From Mogibacterium sp. (GTDB lineage Bacteria > Bacillota > Clostridia > Peptostreptococcales > Anaerovoracaceae), in contig JAEUGJ010000030.1 in the NCBI GenBank assembly GCA_016775335.1, positions 87,393-151,392 on the forward strand: a stretch of DNA of 64,000 nt. The letters are read 5' to 3'. The notes under the pieces were generated by a model that was not told where the DNA came from, made no database searches, and saw only the letters and a program-made list of their open reading frames with translations. Position numbers and translations under genes: made by a program. Positions 51,174-60,325 of the stretch are shown piece by piece (positions within the stretch are counted from its first letter, which is position 1; each line of letters starts with the position of its first letter).

Positions 51174-52415
51174 TTACTCGTTCAGAAGTTTTTCAACCAG
51201 GTCGGTCATCAGTACAGAGGCTTTAGCCAGGTCACTGTATTTACTGAATTCAACCGGTGCATGGCTTCGACCGTCCTTGCTGGAAACGAACAGCATAACT
51301 GTTGGAAGCTGCTGGCCGATTTCCAGGGAATCGTGTCCCGCACCACTCGGAAGGCGCATGTAGGAATATCCTCTCTCCTTGCAGGAATCTTCCAGGGTAT
51401 CCAGCATGCCTGCATCCAGAGCAACCGGCTCGATGACCAGCTTCGTGTCAATTTCATAGCTTCCGCCCATGATCTTGCATTCACGCTCCAATGCAGCTCG
51501 AATTCTTCTGGCGATATCATTAATATTATCGTTATTCATGGAACGAATGTCAACCGTGAACTCTACTTTCTCCGCAACGATGTTCATTCCGCCCGGTGTT
51601 ACGTTCATGAAACCAACGGTAGCAACGGTACCGTCTGCCTTCTCCCGTGCCCAGTCTGCAATCTTGCAGATGACCTTCGATGCGGTATCTACGGCATCCA
51701 TTCTCATATCCATCGGGGTGGTTCCTGCGTGGTCGGCTCTTCCGTGTACCGTAACCATGTATCTCTGAATACCGACGATACCGGTTACCAGACCGATTTC
51801 CAGTTCCTTCTGATCCAGTACCGGTCCCTGCTCGATGTGCGCTTCTACGAAGTGACCGATGGAACCCTCTTTCCAAGCGGCATCGCCCACCTTTGCCGGA
51901 TCCAGTCCATACTCCTTCATCGCTTCCGCAATGGAAATTCCGCTTGCATCCTTGAACTGCTCGGTATATGCCTCATCCCGGTGGCCCAGCATCGCACCGG
52001 AACCGAAGTATCCGGTACCGAAACGCATACCCTCTTCATCGTTGAAGCCGACAACCACCAGATCTCTCTTGTGTTCCATTCCGCTCTCTACAATCTGACG
52101 AGCCATCTCGATGGAGCAAACCACGCCGCCGATGCCGTCGTAGTTACCTCCGTGGATAACCGAATCGTAGTGGGAACCGGACATTACACACGGAGCTTCC
52201 GGGTCCGTACCTCTCAGAATACCGAATACATTTCCGGCTTCATCCTCGTGCACTTCCAGACCGATTTCTTCCATGGTTTCTCTCAGATAATTCACGGCAT
52301 CTCTCGCTTCCTTAGTGAAAGGAAGTCGGGTGCATCCCTCTCCCGGGGTAGCGGTGAACTTCTTCAAATACTCCAGATCCTGAGCAATTCTTCCTGTGAT
52401 TTTTTCGATTTCCAT
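51174..52415 (-). CDS. allC: Allantoate amidohydrolase (M20-type Zn hydrolase)
   Basis: Metallohydrolase of 413 residues of the AllC/HyuC branch: allantoate to ureidoglycine, ammonia and CO2. Motifs: SGSHYDSVIHGGNYDGIGGV (first metal ligands), FNDEEGMRFGTGYFGSGAM (catalytic and ligand Glu), HIEQGPVLD, GRADHAGTTPMDMRMDA and the final ligand region SGAGHDSLEIG with SKDGRSHAPVE. The branch also contains carbamoyl-amino-acid hydrolases; the allD, allE and fdrA neighbours favour allantoate. Confidence 0.92.
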   Translation of the reverse strand: MEIEKITGRIAQDLEYLKKFTATPGEGCTRLPFTKEARDAVNYLRETMEEIGLEVHEDEAGNVFGILRGTDPEAPCVMSGSHYDSVIHGGNYDGIGGVVCSIEMARQIVESGMEHKRDLVVVGFNDEEGMRFGTGYFGSGAMLGHRDEAYTEQFKDASGISIAEAMKEYGLDPAKVGDAAWKEGSIGHFVEAHIEQGPVLDQKELEIGLVTGIVGIQRYMVTVHGRADHAGTTPMDMRMDAVDTASKVICKIADWAREKADGTVATVGFMNVTPGGMNIVAEKVEFTVDIRSMNNDNINDIARRIRAALERECKIMGGSYEIDTKLVIEPVALDAGMLDTLEDSCKERGYSYMRLPSGAGHDSLEIGQQLPTVMLFVSSKDGRSHAPVEFSKYSDLAKASVLMTDLVEKLLNE

Positions 52416-52426
52416 CTTACGTCCTC

Positions 52427-52624
52427 CTAGTTTTTTCTATCGATAATAAAGACCTTTACCGGTGAGATCAGCATTGCCGCAACAACCGCCGCGAATCCCC
52501 CTGTTGCCAATCCGTTCATTCCATGGTTTACGCCCAGGAGAATCAGGGCGAAACCGATCATGGTTATGATAAATGCAATGGTCAGAGCCCCTGCATTTGT
52601 AGTCCAGAAACTTTTCTTTTCCAT
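52427..52624 (-). CDS. 65-residue two-span membrane protein beside LctP-family permease
   Basis: Small protein with two hydrophobic segments (GALTIAFIITMIGFALILLG and GLATGGFAAVVAAMLISPVK) and short polar ends. It sits 18 bp after the permease gene and 11 bp before allC, on the same strand, with its own ATG and a GGGAGATG-like ribosome site. No family is recognised. Position suggests a small accessory subunit of the permease. Confidence 0.75.
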   Translation of the reverse strand: MEKKSFWTTNAGALTIAFIITMIGFALILLGVNHGMNGLATGGFAAVVAAMLISPVKVFIIDRKN

Positions 52625-52642
52625 TTTATTCCATCTCCCTTT

Positions 52643-54253
52643 CTACAGACCAAATACCAGGAACAGGAACAGACCGATTGCAATGGTTGCCGGGATGGTG
52701 AATGTCAGCATAATCTTCAGCACTTCACCTTCTTTGCCCAGACAGCCTGCGGTAGTAGTTCCCAGAATAATCTTGCTCGGGCTCACCGCAGCACCGATTG
52801 CACCGCCTGCGGTCTGCGCTCCCAGCACCGCCGGTGCGTTTACGCCCAGCAGGGAAGATGTGGTCATCTGGAAATCTCCGAACAGGATGTTGGAGCTCAT
52901 ATTGCTTCCGGTCATAAATGTTCCCAGCAGTCCGATGAACGGCGCGAGAATCAGATACTTATTACCCAGCACGCCGGCAATTCCCTGAGACAGAACGACG
53001 GTCTGTCCGGTTCCGGACATAATCTTGGACATGATTACCAATCCGATTACCGCCATTCCCGACGGCATGGTCATGGTGATGGAACGGCCGAAAATCGCCT
53101 TTGTTCCGCCGGCCTGAATCCAGCCGTGCTTCTTGTAGTATACCAATCCGATCACCGCGGACAGGAACAGGAACATGCTGGCATGGGTAAACGGAACAAT
53201 CGGAGAGAATGCATCCGATGCCGCATTCACGAAACCGTATCCGGTGGATGTTTCCGGAACGGAAATGCTCAGCTGAACCTTGCTCAAGAATGCATTGATC
53301 GGTGCAACCGTCAGCACGATGATGGTCATCAGAGACAGCAGTACGTATGGTACGAAAGCCTGTACCAGCGTCATATCCCTCGGTACATCCAAGGTCTCGC
53401 CGGTGCTCTCGGTGCGAACCATAATCTTGGAATCTTCGATTTTCCATTCATCCCGGTACATCTTCATTCTGCCCATGAGCATGAGAGCAACCAGGCAAAT
53501 GACAGCCGGAACAAAGTTGCTCAGCGTGGTGTTCACCTGGCTCAGCACCAGCTCGCCGCCGCCGCCGATTACGGTCATTACCAGCACGGCCGGAAGTCCC
53601 TTCTTTACGGCCTTTCCTTTTCCATACAGCCAACAGATGATGATTCCGGTCACGAAATCCCATACCAGAAGGAACACCGCTGCCCAGAATGCCGCTCTGT
53701 AATACTCCGGACTGCCTGCCTGAATGCCGGCGGATACCGCCAGGGAATCCCACGCAGCACCCAGAGTTCCGAATGTGTTACCCCATGCCTGACCCAGCAG
53801 CGGAATAACGATGGCATACATCGGTGCCACGCCGATTCCAATCAGGAGCGGTGCGCCTACTGCAACCGGTACACCGAATCCGGTAATGCCCTGCAGGAAG
53901 CTCTCGAAAATCCAGCCCATCGCCAGTACCAGAAGAAGTTCATTCGGCAGCAGCTTACTCATGCCCTCTTTGATGACAATGAACGCTTTCGCCTCATCGC
54001 CCACCTGATACATGAGAATCGCCGTCCAAATAATCAGTAAAATGACCAGTGCGCTCCAGATTCCCTTGGCACTCTCCACCGCGATGGTGGTGATGTCCGC
54101 CTTATACACCAACAGGCCGGAAAAAATCGTAATAAGCAAGCCAACCGGGGCCGCCTCGGTGGCGCCCCAGTGGAACTTGATCATTAATACGATTAATACG
54201 ACGATTGGCAGAAAGGCCATTATCCATGTTAAGAAATTTACAGGTATATTCAT
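52643..54253 (-). CDS. L-lactate permease (LctP) family transporter, probable ureide/oxamate carrier
   Basis: Membrane protein of 536 residues with about thirteen helices. LctP hallmarks: FLQGITGFGVPVAVGAPLLI, GTFGTLGAAWDSLA, FMTGSNMSSNILFGDFQMTT and AGGAIGAAVSPSKIILGTTT. Known members move lactate and glycolate. In this operon a related 2-hydroxy/2-oxo-acid amide is more likely: allantoate or ureidoglycolate uptake, or export of oxamate, a close lactate/pyruvate analogue. GAGGAG lies 10 nt before ATG. Confidence 0.88.
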   Translation of the reverse strand: MNIPVNFLTWIMAFLPIVVLIVLMIKFHWGATEAAPVGLLITIFSGLLVYKADITTIAVESAKGIWSALVILLIIWTAILMYQVGDEAKAFIVIKEGMSKLLPNELLLVLAMGWIFESFLQGITGFGVPVAVGAPLLIGIGVAPMYAIVIPLLGQAWGNTFGTLGAAWDSLAVSAGIQAGSPEYYRAAFWAAVFLLVWDFVTGIIICWLYGKGKAVKKGLPAVLVMTVIGGGGELVLSQVNTTLSNFVPAVICLVALMLMGRMKMYRDEWKIEDSKIMVRTESTGETLDVPRDMTLVQAFVPYVLLSLMTIIVLTVAPINAFLSKVQLSISVPETSTGYGFVNAASDAFSPIVPFTHASMFLFLSAVIGLVYYKKHGWIQAGGTKAIFGRSITMTMPSGMAVIGLVIMSKIMSGTGQTVVLSQGIAGVLGNKYLILAPFIGLLGTFMTGSNMSSNILFGDFQMTTSSLLGVNAPAVLGAQTAGGAIGAAVSPSKIILGTTTAGCLGKEGEVLKIMLTFTIPATIAIGLFLFLVFGL

Positions 54254-54304
54254 ATTGAAAGTACTCCTCTTTTTCTCAAAAATCGTATTGCGGTAAAAGC
54301 AGAA

Positions 54305-55237
54305 TTATCTGTGGATGACGGTTCCGGTCTCTCCATTGATACCTTCTCTTGCCTTTTCGAGGAGTGTGATCAGCGCATTTCTGCCTTCTCCGGATTCTGC
54401 GAAACGGATAGCCGCTTCTACCTTTGGCAGCATGGAACCCTTTGCAAACTGCTCTTCTGCAATGTATTCCTTTGCCTGATCCACGGTCAGATCTGCCAGC
54501 CATTCCTGGTTTTCCTTACCCCAGTTGATGGCAACCTTCTCAACAGCGGTGAGAATTACCAGGTAATCGGCACCGAAAGTGGATGCCAGCAGGCTGCTCG
54601 CGTTGTCCTTGTCGATAACGGCACGAGCACCCACCAGTGCACCGTCATGATCCACTACCGGGATACCGCCGCCGCCGCAAGTGATAACGATGTGACCGGC
54701 TTCGAACAGGGTCCGGATGGTTCCCAGCTCGCAAATTCTCTTTGGCATTGGAGAAGCAACGACTTCTCTGTAACCTCTTCCGGCATCCTCAACTACAGAA
54801 ACACCCTGTGCTTCCAGCTTATCCGCTTCCTCTCTGGTCAGGAAACGTCCGATTGGCTTGGTCGGATTCTTGAAGGCATCGTCATTCTCATCCACCAATG
54901 TCTGAGAAATAATTGTGGAAACCTTCTTGTCGATTCCTCTCTTCTTCAGTTCATATTTGATTGCATTCTGCAGATCGATTCCGATATATCCCTGGCTCAT
55001 TGCGCCGCAGGATGCCAGCGGAACCTCTCCGTACTGATGATTGGATCTTGCCAGCATGTCCATTGCGTTCTGAATCATGCCAACCTGTGGTCCGTTTCCG
55101 TGAGTGACGATCAGATCGTGACCCTCTTCAATCAGGTCTACAATTACACCGGCAGTGTGAGCAACCGCTTTGCGCTGCTCCTCTACGTTATTTCCCAGTG
55201 CATTTCCCCCCAGTGCGATGACAATTTTCTTGCCCAT
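54305..55237 (-). CDS. arcC: Carbamate kinase
   Basis: Enzyme of 310 residues: carbamoyl phosphate plus ADP gives ATP, ammonia and CO2. Motifs: KIVIALGGNALG, VTHGNGPQVGMIQ, SQGYIGIDLQNAI, PTKPIGRFLT, ITCGGGGIPV and VIDKDNASSLLAS, and the terminal AKGSMLPKVEAAIRFAE. In this operon it recovers energy from ureide breakdown. No arginine deiminase genes are nearby, so the supply of carbamoyl phosphate is the FdrA-YlbE protein. Confidence 0.96.
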   Translation of the reverse strand: MGKKIVIALGGNALGNNVEEQRKAVAHTAGVIVDLIEEGHDLIVTHGNGPQVGMIQNAMDMLARSNHQYGEVPLASCGAMSQGYIGIDLQNAIKYELKKRGIDKKVSTIISQTLVDENDDAFKNPTKPIGRFLTREEADKLEAQGVSVVEDAGRGYREVVASPMPKRICELGTIRTLFEAGHIVITCGGGGIPVVDHDGALVGARAVIDKDNASSLLASTFGADYLVILTAVEKVAINWGKENQEWLADLTVDQAKEYIAEEQFAKGSMLPKVEAAIRFAESGEGRNALITLLEKAREGINGETGTVIHR

Positions 55238-55271
55238 TTTTTAGTCCTCCATATACTCTGATATACGTAAC

Positions 55272-55289
55272 GGCCTGATTTCTCAGGCC
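55272..55289 (-). other. Intercistronic hairpin between fdrA-ylbE and arcC
   Basis: Minus-strand GGCCTGA and TCAGGCC close a GAAA tetraloop. No T-run follows, so it is probably an RNA-stability or processing element rather than a terminator. Confidence 0.65.
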
Positions 55290-55314
55290 GCCACAATAGC
55301 TTCATTAAATTTGA

Positions 55315-58300
55315 TTATTCCTCAAAACCCAGCTTCTTTGCATAAGCCAGAACGGCCTTCTGGAATGCTTCGATCGGCGGATGTACCGTGCCGGCACCAA
55401 TCTGACCGAATCCGGCAATCTTGTGGGCGATACCGGTGTTGATAACCGGAGTGATTCCCTTCTCCACAACCAGTCTTGCATCGATACCCAGGCAGGTACC
55501 TCTGAAGTTCCAGTTCGGAATGATGTAGTTCGGGTTTCTGTCGATGGTGATTTCAGTCATTTCGTTACTGGTGTTCAGCGCATCTTCATAGCCGCCTGCA
55601 CCGACGAAACGGGTTACAGCCGGAGCTGCGATCATTGCCATTCCACCTACACCAACGGTCTCAGTAATTGCACTGTCGCCGATATCCGGGCAAGCATCTT
55701 CGCCGTCATAACCGGTGAAGTACAGACCCTGCGGTGTATTTACCGGACCGGTGAACCATTCGTCTCCCATTCCGGCGATACGGATACCGAAGTTGACGCC
55801 GTTTCTGCACATTGCGGTAACAACGGTTCCGTCAGTCAGTGTTCTTGCACCGTCCATAATTGCCTTACCGGTTGCCATCATGACGTTCAGGAAGAACTGA
55901 TCGGTGTCTGCCAAGAACTTCATTACGGAAGATTTCTCATCCTGCGGCATATCCATATCGGTGATAATCGGTGCCATTTCCTTATAGAAGCACAGGGACG
56001 CAGCGATATTTCTCTGGTGGAATTCGTCGCCCATTGCGATTGCCTTTGCAATCAGCGGATTGATTGCCAGTCCGCCGTCCAGGGAACGGATTGCTCTTCC
56101 CAGTGTTGGTCCCAGTACATCTCTCATCCATCTCAGACGGTTTACAACCTCTTCAGAGTATGCACCGAAACGCAGCACCTTTCCGATACCTTCATTCATC
56201 TGGCAGTATGCATAGTTGCCATCGGTCTCGTTCTGAACAACGAATACCGGCATGTTCTGTGTGGTGATTCCGCCCATCGGACCTACTGCGTTGCAGTGGT
56301 GGCATGGAACGAACTGAATCTCACCGGATTCCAGGAGCTTACGAGCATCTGCTTCGTTGTCTGCCCACTCCTCGAAGAGTACCGCACCGACACAGGAACC
56401 CTGTACGGTTGCAGGCATATCCTTGTATTCAATCGGCGGACCTGCATGCAGGATTACCTTGCCGTTGTTCTCGTTCAGCTGTGGAATTACAGTCTTTGCC
56501 GGAACGTTATCCTTCAGTACAGGCTGAGCAGCAACAACCTTTGCGATTACCTTGCGGTTTGCTTCGTCAATATCGAATCCTTCGTAATTTCTCAGGAAGT
56601 TCAGTGCCTTAATCAGTGTAATATCTCCGCCTGCCGGTGGCATCCAGTCATACTGAACCACATCGCAGCCAAACTTCTCGGTTACTTCGGCAAAGCTCTT
56701 CAGTCCGATGTTGATAACCTTCGGCTTGTTGGAGAGCATCTTCACCAGCTTCTCGGAAGGAGCAGATACTTCGCACTCTCTTACCTGCTTCGGACGAGTT
56801 TCCTTCTGTTCCGGAACGAAATCGTATCCGATTGCCTGAAGTGCGGTCTTTGCAGCCAGCATATTGGTCTCAGCAACGATTACACCGGCTTCCTTCAGCT
56901 TTGCAACGGATTCGTCGTAACCCTGGAAGTCGTTTCTGGTTCCGCATACTTCTGCAACGAAGAATACCTTTCTGTTCTGAGCGGCAGCCTTCTCCTGCAG
57001 GCTCTTAACAGCCGGAATCAGTGCGCCGGCCATGTCTTCGTGGGAACCGTATCCCAGTACCACGTCGAACAGGATAACGCCGGTACTTGGATCGTCCACA
57101 GCCTCTTCCATGCACTCTACTCTGGTTCTCGGGTCGATCATTGGATGCGGCTTACCCTGTGTGTAAACGTCATCGCCCAGGTCGATTACCACGTTGCCGT
57201 CTGCATTCAGCTTGAAGCCTTCCTGGTGAGCGCAGTCCTGCAGTCCCAGTGCTTCCTTAATCAGCATTGCAGATTCTCCAGCCAGAGTACCGCCGGAATA
57301 GTATGCCTTAATGGTCTTCTTATCTTCTTTATTGAAGAACCGGCTTCTGTCGCAATCAACGGTGCCTTCTTCTACCTTCTGTCCTCTTACCAGGCTTACT
57401 GCCAGGCGAGCACACTCATCCAGTGTATAGGTCTGATAGAATCCTTCTTCGTAGTATTCCGGCTTCTCGCCCAGGAACAGGCATACAACCGGCTTCTTGC
57501 AAACGCTCAGTCTTGCAGCAACCTTGTCTGCTACTTCCTTTGCCGGCGGTTTGGAGATAACAACCAGCACCTTAACGGTCTGATCCTCTTCCATGGCGTC
57601 GATTACGTCCAGCATTGTGGTTCCGCCTACCTCTGCAGACAGATCTCTTCCGCCGGTTCCGATTGCGTTGGTAACGCCCTCGCCCAGACGGTCAATGATA
57701 GTGGTCAGTTCCTGAATTCCGGTACCGGATGCACCGATGATTCCGATGGAACCCGGGTTAACGGTGTTGGTAAAAGCAATCGGAACGCTCTGGATGATTC
57801 CGGTTCCGCAGTCCGGTCCCATAACAACCAGGCCCTTTTCGTGTGCCTTATCCTTAATCTTCTTCTCATCTTCGATGGTTACGTTGTCGGAGAACATGAA
57901 TACGTTCATGTCTTCGTCCAGTGCTCTCTCCGCTTCCAGAGCAGCATATGCACCCGGAATGGAAATTACTGCCAGGTTGGCATCCGGCATCTGTGCCAGC
58001 GCCTGATCCCAGGACTTCGCTGCCTGCGCACCCTGCTTCTTCGCATCGGCGCTTCCTTCTTTTGCGAAGTACTCGTCTACTCTTTCCATCAGTGTGTCCA
58101 GAACGCTTTCCTCTTCTACGTCTGCAACGACTACCATGTCGTTCGGAGTAGCTGCCATCAGCTCTTCGGTTTCCAGTCCGCCCTGCTTGAAGATGTCCTT
58201 GTTCGCAGGAGTTGCCATCATGATGGAAACCTTGTTCACACCCTCAACGGTGGAAACTTCATTGGTCAGAAGCATCAGAGTTACAGAATCGTGATAGCTT

Positions 58301-58326
58301 CCGGCTTTAACGATTGTCTTTAACAT
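55315..58326 (-). CDS. fdrA: FdrA-YlbE fusion, predicted oxamate carbamoyltransferase
   Basis: Protein of 1003 residues joining two normally separate proteins. Residues about 1-515 are FdrA: an acyl-CoA-synthetase-like fold with VMGPDCGTGII, SIGIIGASGTGIQEL, GTGGRDLSAEVGG, FLGEKPEY and DPRTRVECMEEAV. Residues about 535-1003 are YlbE (DUF1116): VQYDWMPPAGGD, ILHAGPPIEYKDMP, GAVLFEEWADNE, CHHCNAVGPMGGITTQNMP, CRNGVNFGIRIAGMGDEWF, GIAHKIAGFGQIGAGTVHPP. In E. coli FdrA, YlbE and YlbF together have been linked to oxalurate phosphorolysis to oxamate and carbamoyl phosphate. No ylbF (DUF2877) is present here. The start agrees with a GGAG-like site. Confidence 0.92.
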   Translation of the reverse strand: MLKTIVKAGSYHDSVTLMLLTNEVSTVEGVNKVSIMMATPANKDIFKQGGLETEELMAATPNDMVVVADVEEESVLDTLMERVDEYFAKEGSADAKKQGAQAAKSWDQALAQMPDANLAVISIPGAYAALEAERALDEDMNVFMFSDNVTIEDEKKIKDKAHEKGLVVMGPDCGTGIIQSVPIAFTNTVNPGSIGIIGASGTGIQELTTIIDRLGEGVTNAIGTGGRDLSAEVGGTTMLDVIDAMEEDQTVKVLVVISKPPAKEVADKVAARLSVCKKPVVCLFLGEKPEYYEEGFYQTYTLDECARLAVSLVRGQKVEEGTVDCDRSRFFNKEDKKTIKAYYSGGTLAGESAMLIKEALGLQDCAHQEGFKLNADGNVVIDLGDDVYTQGKPHPMIDPRTRVECMEEAVDDPSTGVILFDVVLGYGSHEDMAGALIPAVKSLQEKAAAQNRKVFFVAEVCGTRNDFQGYDESVAKLKEAGVIVAETNMLAAKTALQAIGYDFVPEQKETRPKQVRECEVSAPSEKLVKMLSNKPKVINIGLKSFAEVTEKFGCDVVQYDWMPPAGGDITLIKALNFLRNYEGFDIDEANRKVIAKVVAAQPVLKDNVPAKTVIPQLNENNGKVILHAGPPIEYKDMPATVQGSCVGAVLFEEWADNEADARKLLESGEIQFVPCHHCNAVGPMGGITTQNMPVFVVQNETDGNYAYCQMNEGIGKVLRFGAYSEEVVNRLRWMRDVLGPTLGRAIRSLDGGLAINPLIAKAIAMGDEFHQRNIAASLCFYKEMAPIITDMDMPQDEKSSVMKFLADTDQFFLNVMMATGKAIMDGARTLTDGTVVTAMCRNGVNFGIRIAGMGDEWFTGPVNTPQGLYFTGYDGEDACPDIGDSAITETVGVGGMAMIAAPAVTRFVGAGGYEDALNTSNEMTEITIDRNPNYIIPNWNFRGTCLGIDARLVVEKGITPVINTGIAHKIAGFGQIGAGTVHPPIEAFQKAVLAYAKKLGFEE

Positions 58327-58382
58327 TAAATCTCTCCTTGTTTCTCTGTAAAAAAAGCTACGGTTTCAATGTTATCTATAAA

Positions 58383-59435
58383 TTAGTCCGCAAAACGGTT
58401 CTTGTGATCGTATCTGTCGAAATGTACCGGTTCACCCTTCAGGTATTCTACCAGTTCATCCGCAACGTCCACACCGCCGGTTGCGTACGCTTTGTCCATT
58501 CTCATTTTTGCTCTCTCGCCCGGATAATTTACCTTATCGAATCCCGGAGCCGGCTTGATCTCGCCGATTTCGTCCAGGCAAGCGGACATGGTCTTCATGA
58601 ACTGCTCTGCACCGCAGAATCTTTCCGGATCGATAACGATGTGCATCTGACCCAGTCTTCTGCCTTCGGACAGATCGTGGTACATGGAGCTTACGTGACC
58701 GCCGAACGGAACACCCAGCAGAATTCCGGAGAATACGTCTACCAGCATCATCAAACCATAACCCTTTGCACCTGCGATTGGAACCAGAGCGTTTACCTTG
58801 TGCGGGTCGGTAACCGGAGCACCGTGCTCGTCTACTGCCCAATCTGCCGGAATTTCCTGATGCTTGGATCTCTTGTCCAGAATCTTTCCCCATGCCTGTA
58901 CGGTTGTTGCCATGTCGAATACAACCTTACGATCGTCTGCAGTCGGAGCTGCAAAAGAAATCGGGTTGGTACCATAGTAAGGTTCTGCACCGCCGTAAGG
59001 AACTGCCATCGGATCGGACTGGCAGAAAGAAATTGCGCACAGTCCTGCATCTGCAGCCATTTCAGTGTAGTAACCGATGGAACCGCTGTGGGACAGATTG
59101 CTCATTCCCACTACTGCAATACCGTTTTCCTTAGCCATCTCAATGGCCTTCTCCATACCTTCCTTTGCAACAACGAAGCCAATGCCGTTGTCACCGTCCA
59201 GAATTCCGGAGCAAGGTCCGGTCTGCTTCCAGGTAATGTTTGGTTCAACAGTAATGCCGCCCTTGAAGATTCTTTCGCTGTAGTACTCTACACGAACTGC
59301 GCCGTGGGAATAATAACCTCTCTCATGTGCCCACATCAGAATTTCTGCCGTGGTTTCCGCATGGTCTTCGTGCAGACCTGCCTGCATGAGCTTACCCTTC
59401 ATCAGGCCTTTCAGTTCTTCTCTCGATAATTTCAC
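58383..59435 (-). CDS. allD: Ureidoglycolate dehydrogenase
   Basis: NAD(P)-dependent oxidoreductase of 350 residues in the malate/L-sulfolactate dehydrogenase superfamily (LDH2/MDH2). Motifs: AEILMWAHERGYYSHGAVRV, GILDGDNGIGFVVAKEGMEK, GMSNLSHSGSIGYYTEMA, PYYGTNPISFAAPT, VFDMATTVQAWGKI and AGAKGYGLMMLVDVFSGILL. It would oxidise (S)-ureidoglycolate to oxalurate. Assignment to allD rather than another member rests on neighbours allE, fdrA-ylbE, arcC and allC. GGGAGG lies 7 nt before the ATG. Confidence 0.93.
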   Translation of the reverse strand: MKLSREELKGLMKGKLMQAGLHEDHAETTAEILMWAHERGYYSHGAVRVEYYSERIFKGGITVEPNITWKQTGPCSGILDGDNGIGFVVAKEGMEKAIEMAKENGIAVVGMSNLSHSGSIGYYTEMAADAGLCAISFCQSDPMAVPYGGAEPYYGTNPISFAAPTADDRKVVFDMATTVQAWGKILDKRSKHQEIPADWAVDEHGAPVTDPHKVNALVPIAGAKGYGLMMLVDVFSGILLGVPFGGHVSSMYHDLSEGRRLGQMHIVIDPERFCGAEQFMKTMSACLDEIGEIKPAPGFDKVNYPGERAKMRMDKAYATGGVDVADELVEYLKGEPVHFDRYDHKNRFAD

Positions 59436-59492
59436 TTATGATACCTCCCATTATTCGGGAATCTCTTCCCAATGTAATTTGTTTTTATTGAC

Positions 59493-59520
59493 ATCCGGGC
59501 CTGCTTGTGCAAGCCCGGAT
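59493..59520 (-). other. Intercistronic hairpin between allE and allD
   Basis: ATCCGGGC (59493-59500) pairs with GCCCGGAT (59513-59520). The following minus-strand bases (GTCAATAAAAAC) do not form a T-run. Likely RNA stabiliser or a weak pause between the genes. Confidence 0.6.
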
Positions 59521-59539
59521 TAACGTCTTTAGAATTGAA

Positions 59540-60325
59540 CTAGAGAGCAACGTCTCTGTTGCAGTCCTTGGAGTAGATGTAGATGAAGTCCTCGGTACCT
59601 ACGCCGTAGCAAGCCTGCGGTACGTAGGAGTCCATGAATACGTAGTCGCCCTTCTGCAGCGGAACCCACTCGTCGTCCAGACGATACATTCCCTTGCCCT
59701 GCAGGAAGTACATTCCGTGCTCCTGGATGTGAGTTTCGATGTATCCGTGGCATGCACCCGGTTTGAACTTCAGCAGATGCATGTTCATATCGAAACCGAA
59801 ATCGTTTGCTGCCGGCAGGAAGTCCTTGCTGTGGCAGTTTGCCATGCCTTCATACTCTTTCCACTCGGTGTCGTTGATGTTGGCAACAACGGTATGTGCG
59901 CTGAGGCCTTCTACTGCAACGTATCTTCTTCTGTAGATGTATACGAACGCATCTTCGTCACTGTTGTTTACGAAGCTGAACGGCTTGTCTGCCGGGGAGT
60001 AGATGTAACCGCCCTCGGTGAGCTCTGCTTCCTCGTCCGCGTTCTTAACGGTCAGCTTTCCGCTAATTACATACAGGAAGGACTCGATGCCGTCTCCACC
60101 GATTGCATCGTTCTTGCCGCCCGGATGAACGGTGGAAATGTAATCTGCGAAATCTGCGCCCATTGCCGGGGAACCCAGGATGGTGGTGTCGCAGTTTTCA
60201 TATCCCGGGATTGCGTTCTTTACGATGCCGTCCGGTTCCAGAATAATGTAATTCTCTTTCTTGCATACGGATCTTGTGGACAGCAGTGTTTCTCTGTAGC
60301 CTGTGTTGTTGTTCAGATAACTCAT
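59540..60325 (-). CDS. allE: (S)-ureidoglycine aminohydrolase
   Basis: Bicupin enzyme of 261 residues releasing ammonia from (S)-ureidoglycine to give (S)-ureidoglycolate. Start region RETLLSTRSVCKKENYIILE, first cupin with GIESFLYVISGKLTV and EGGYIYSPADKPFSF. The second cupin holds the Mn site: GYIETHIQEHGMYFLQGKGM, Y-D-EWVPLQKGDYVFMDSYVP and PQACYGVG. Start 60325 has AGAGAGG 8 nt upstream; the longer frame from 60418 crosses the promoter region and is rejected. First gene of the operon. Confidence 0.95.
   Translation of the reverse strand: MSYLNNNTGYRETLLSTRSVCKKENYIILEPDGIVKNAIPGYENCDTTILGSPAMGADFADYISTVHPGGKNDAIGGDGIESFLYVISGKLTVKNADEEAELTEGGYIYSPADKPFSFVNNSDEDAFVYIYRRRYVAVEGLSAHTVVANINDTEWKEYEGMANCHSKDFLPAANDFGFDMNMHLLKFKPGACHGYIETHIQEHGMYFLQGKGMYRLDDEWVPLQKGDYVFMDSYVPQACYGVGTEDFIYIYSKDCNRDVAL

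Noticed and set aside
55381..58323. 980-codon open frame antisense to fdrA-ylbE
   Set aside because: Shadow of the real gene; composition is what an antisense frame would give.
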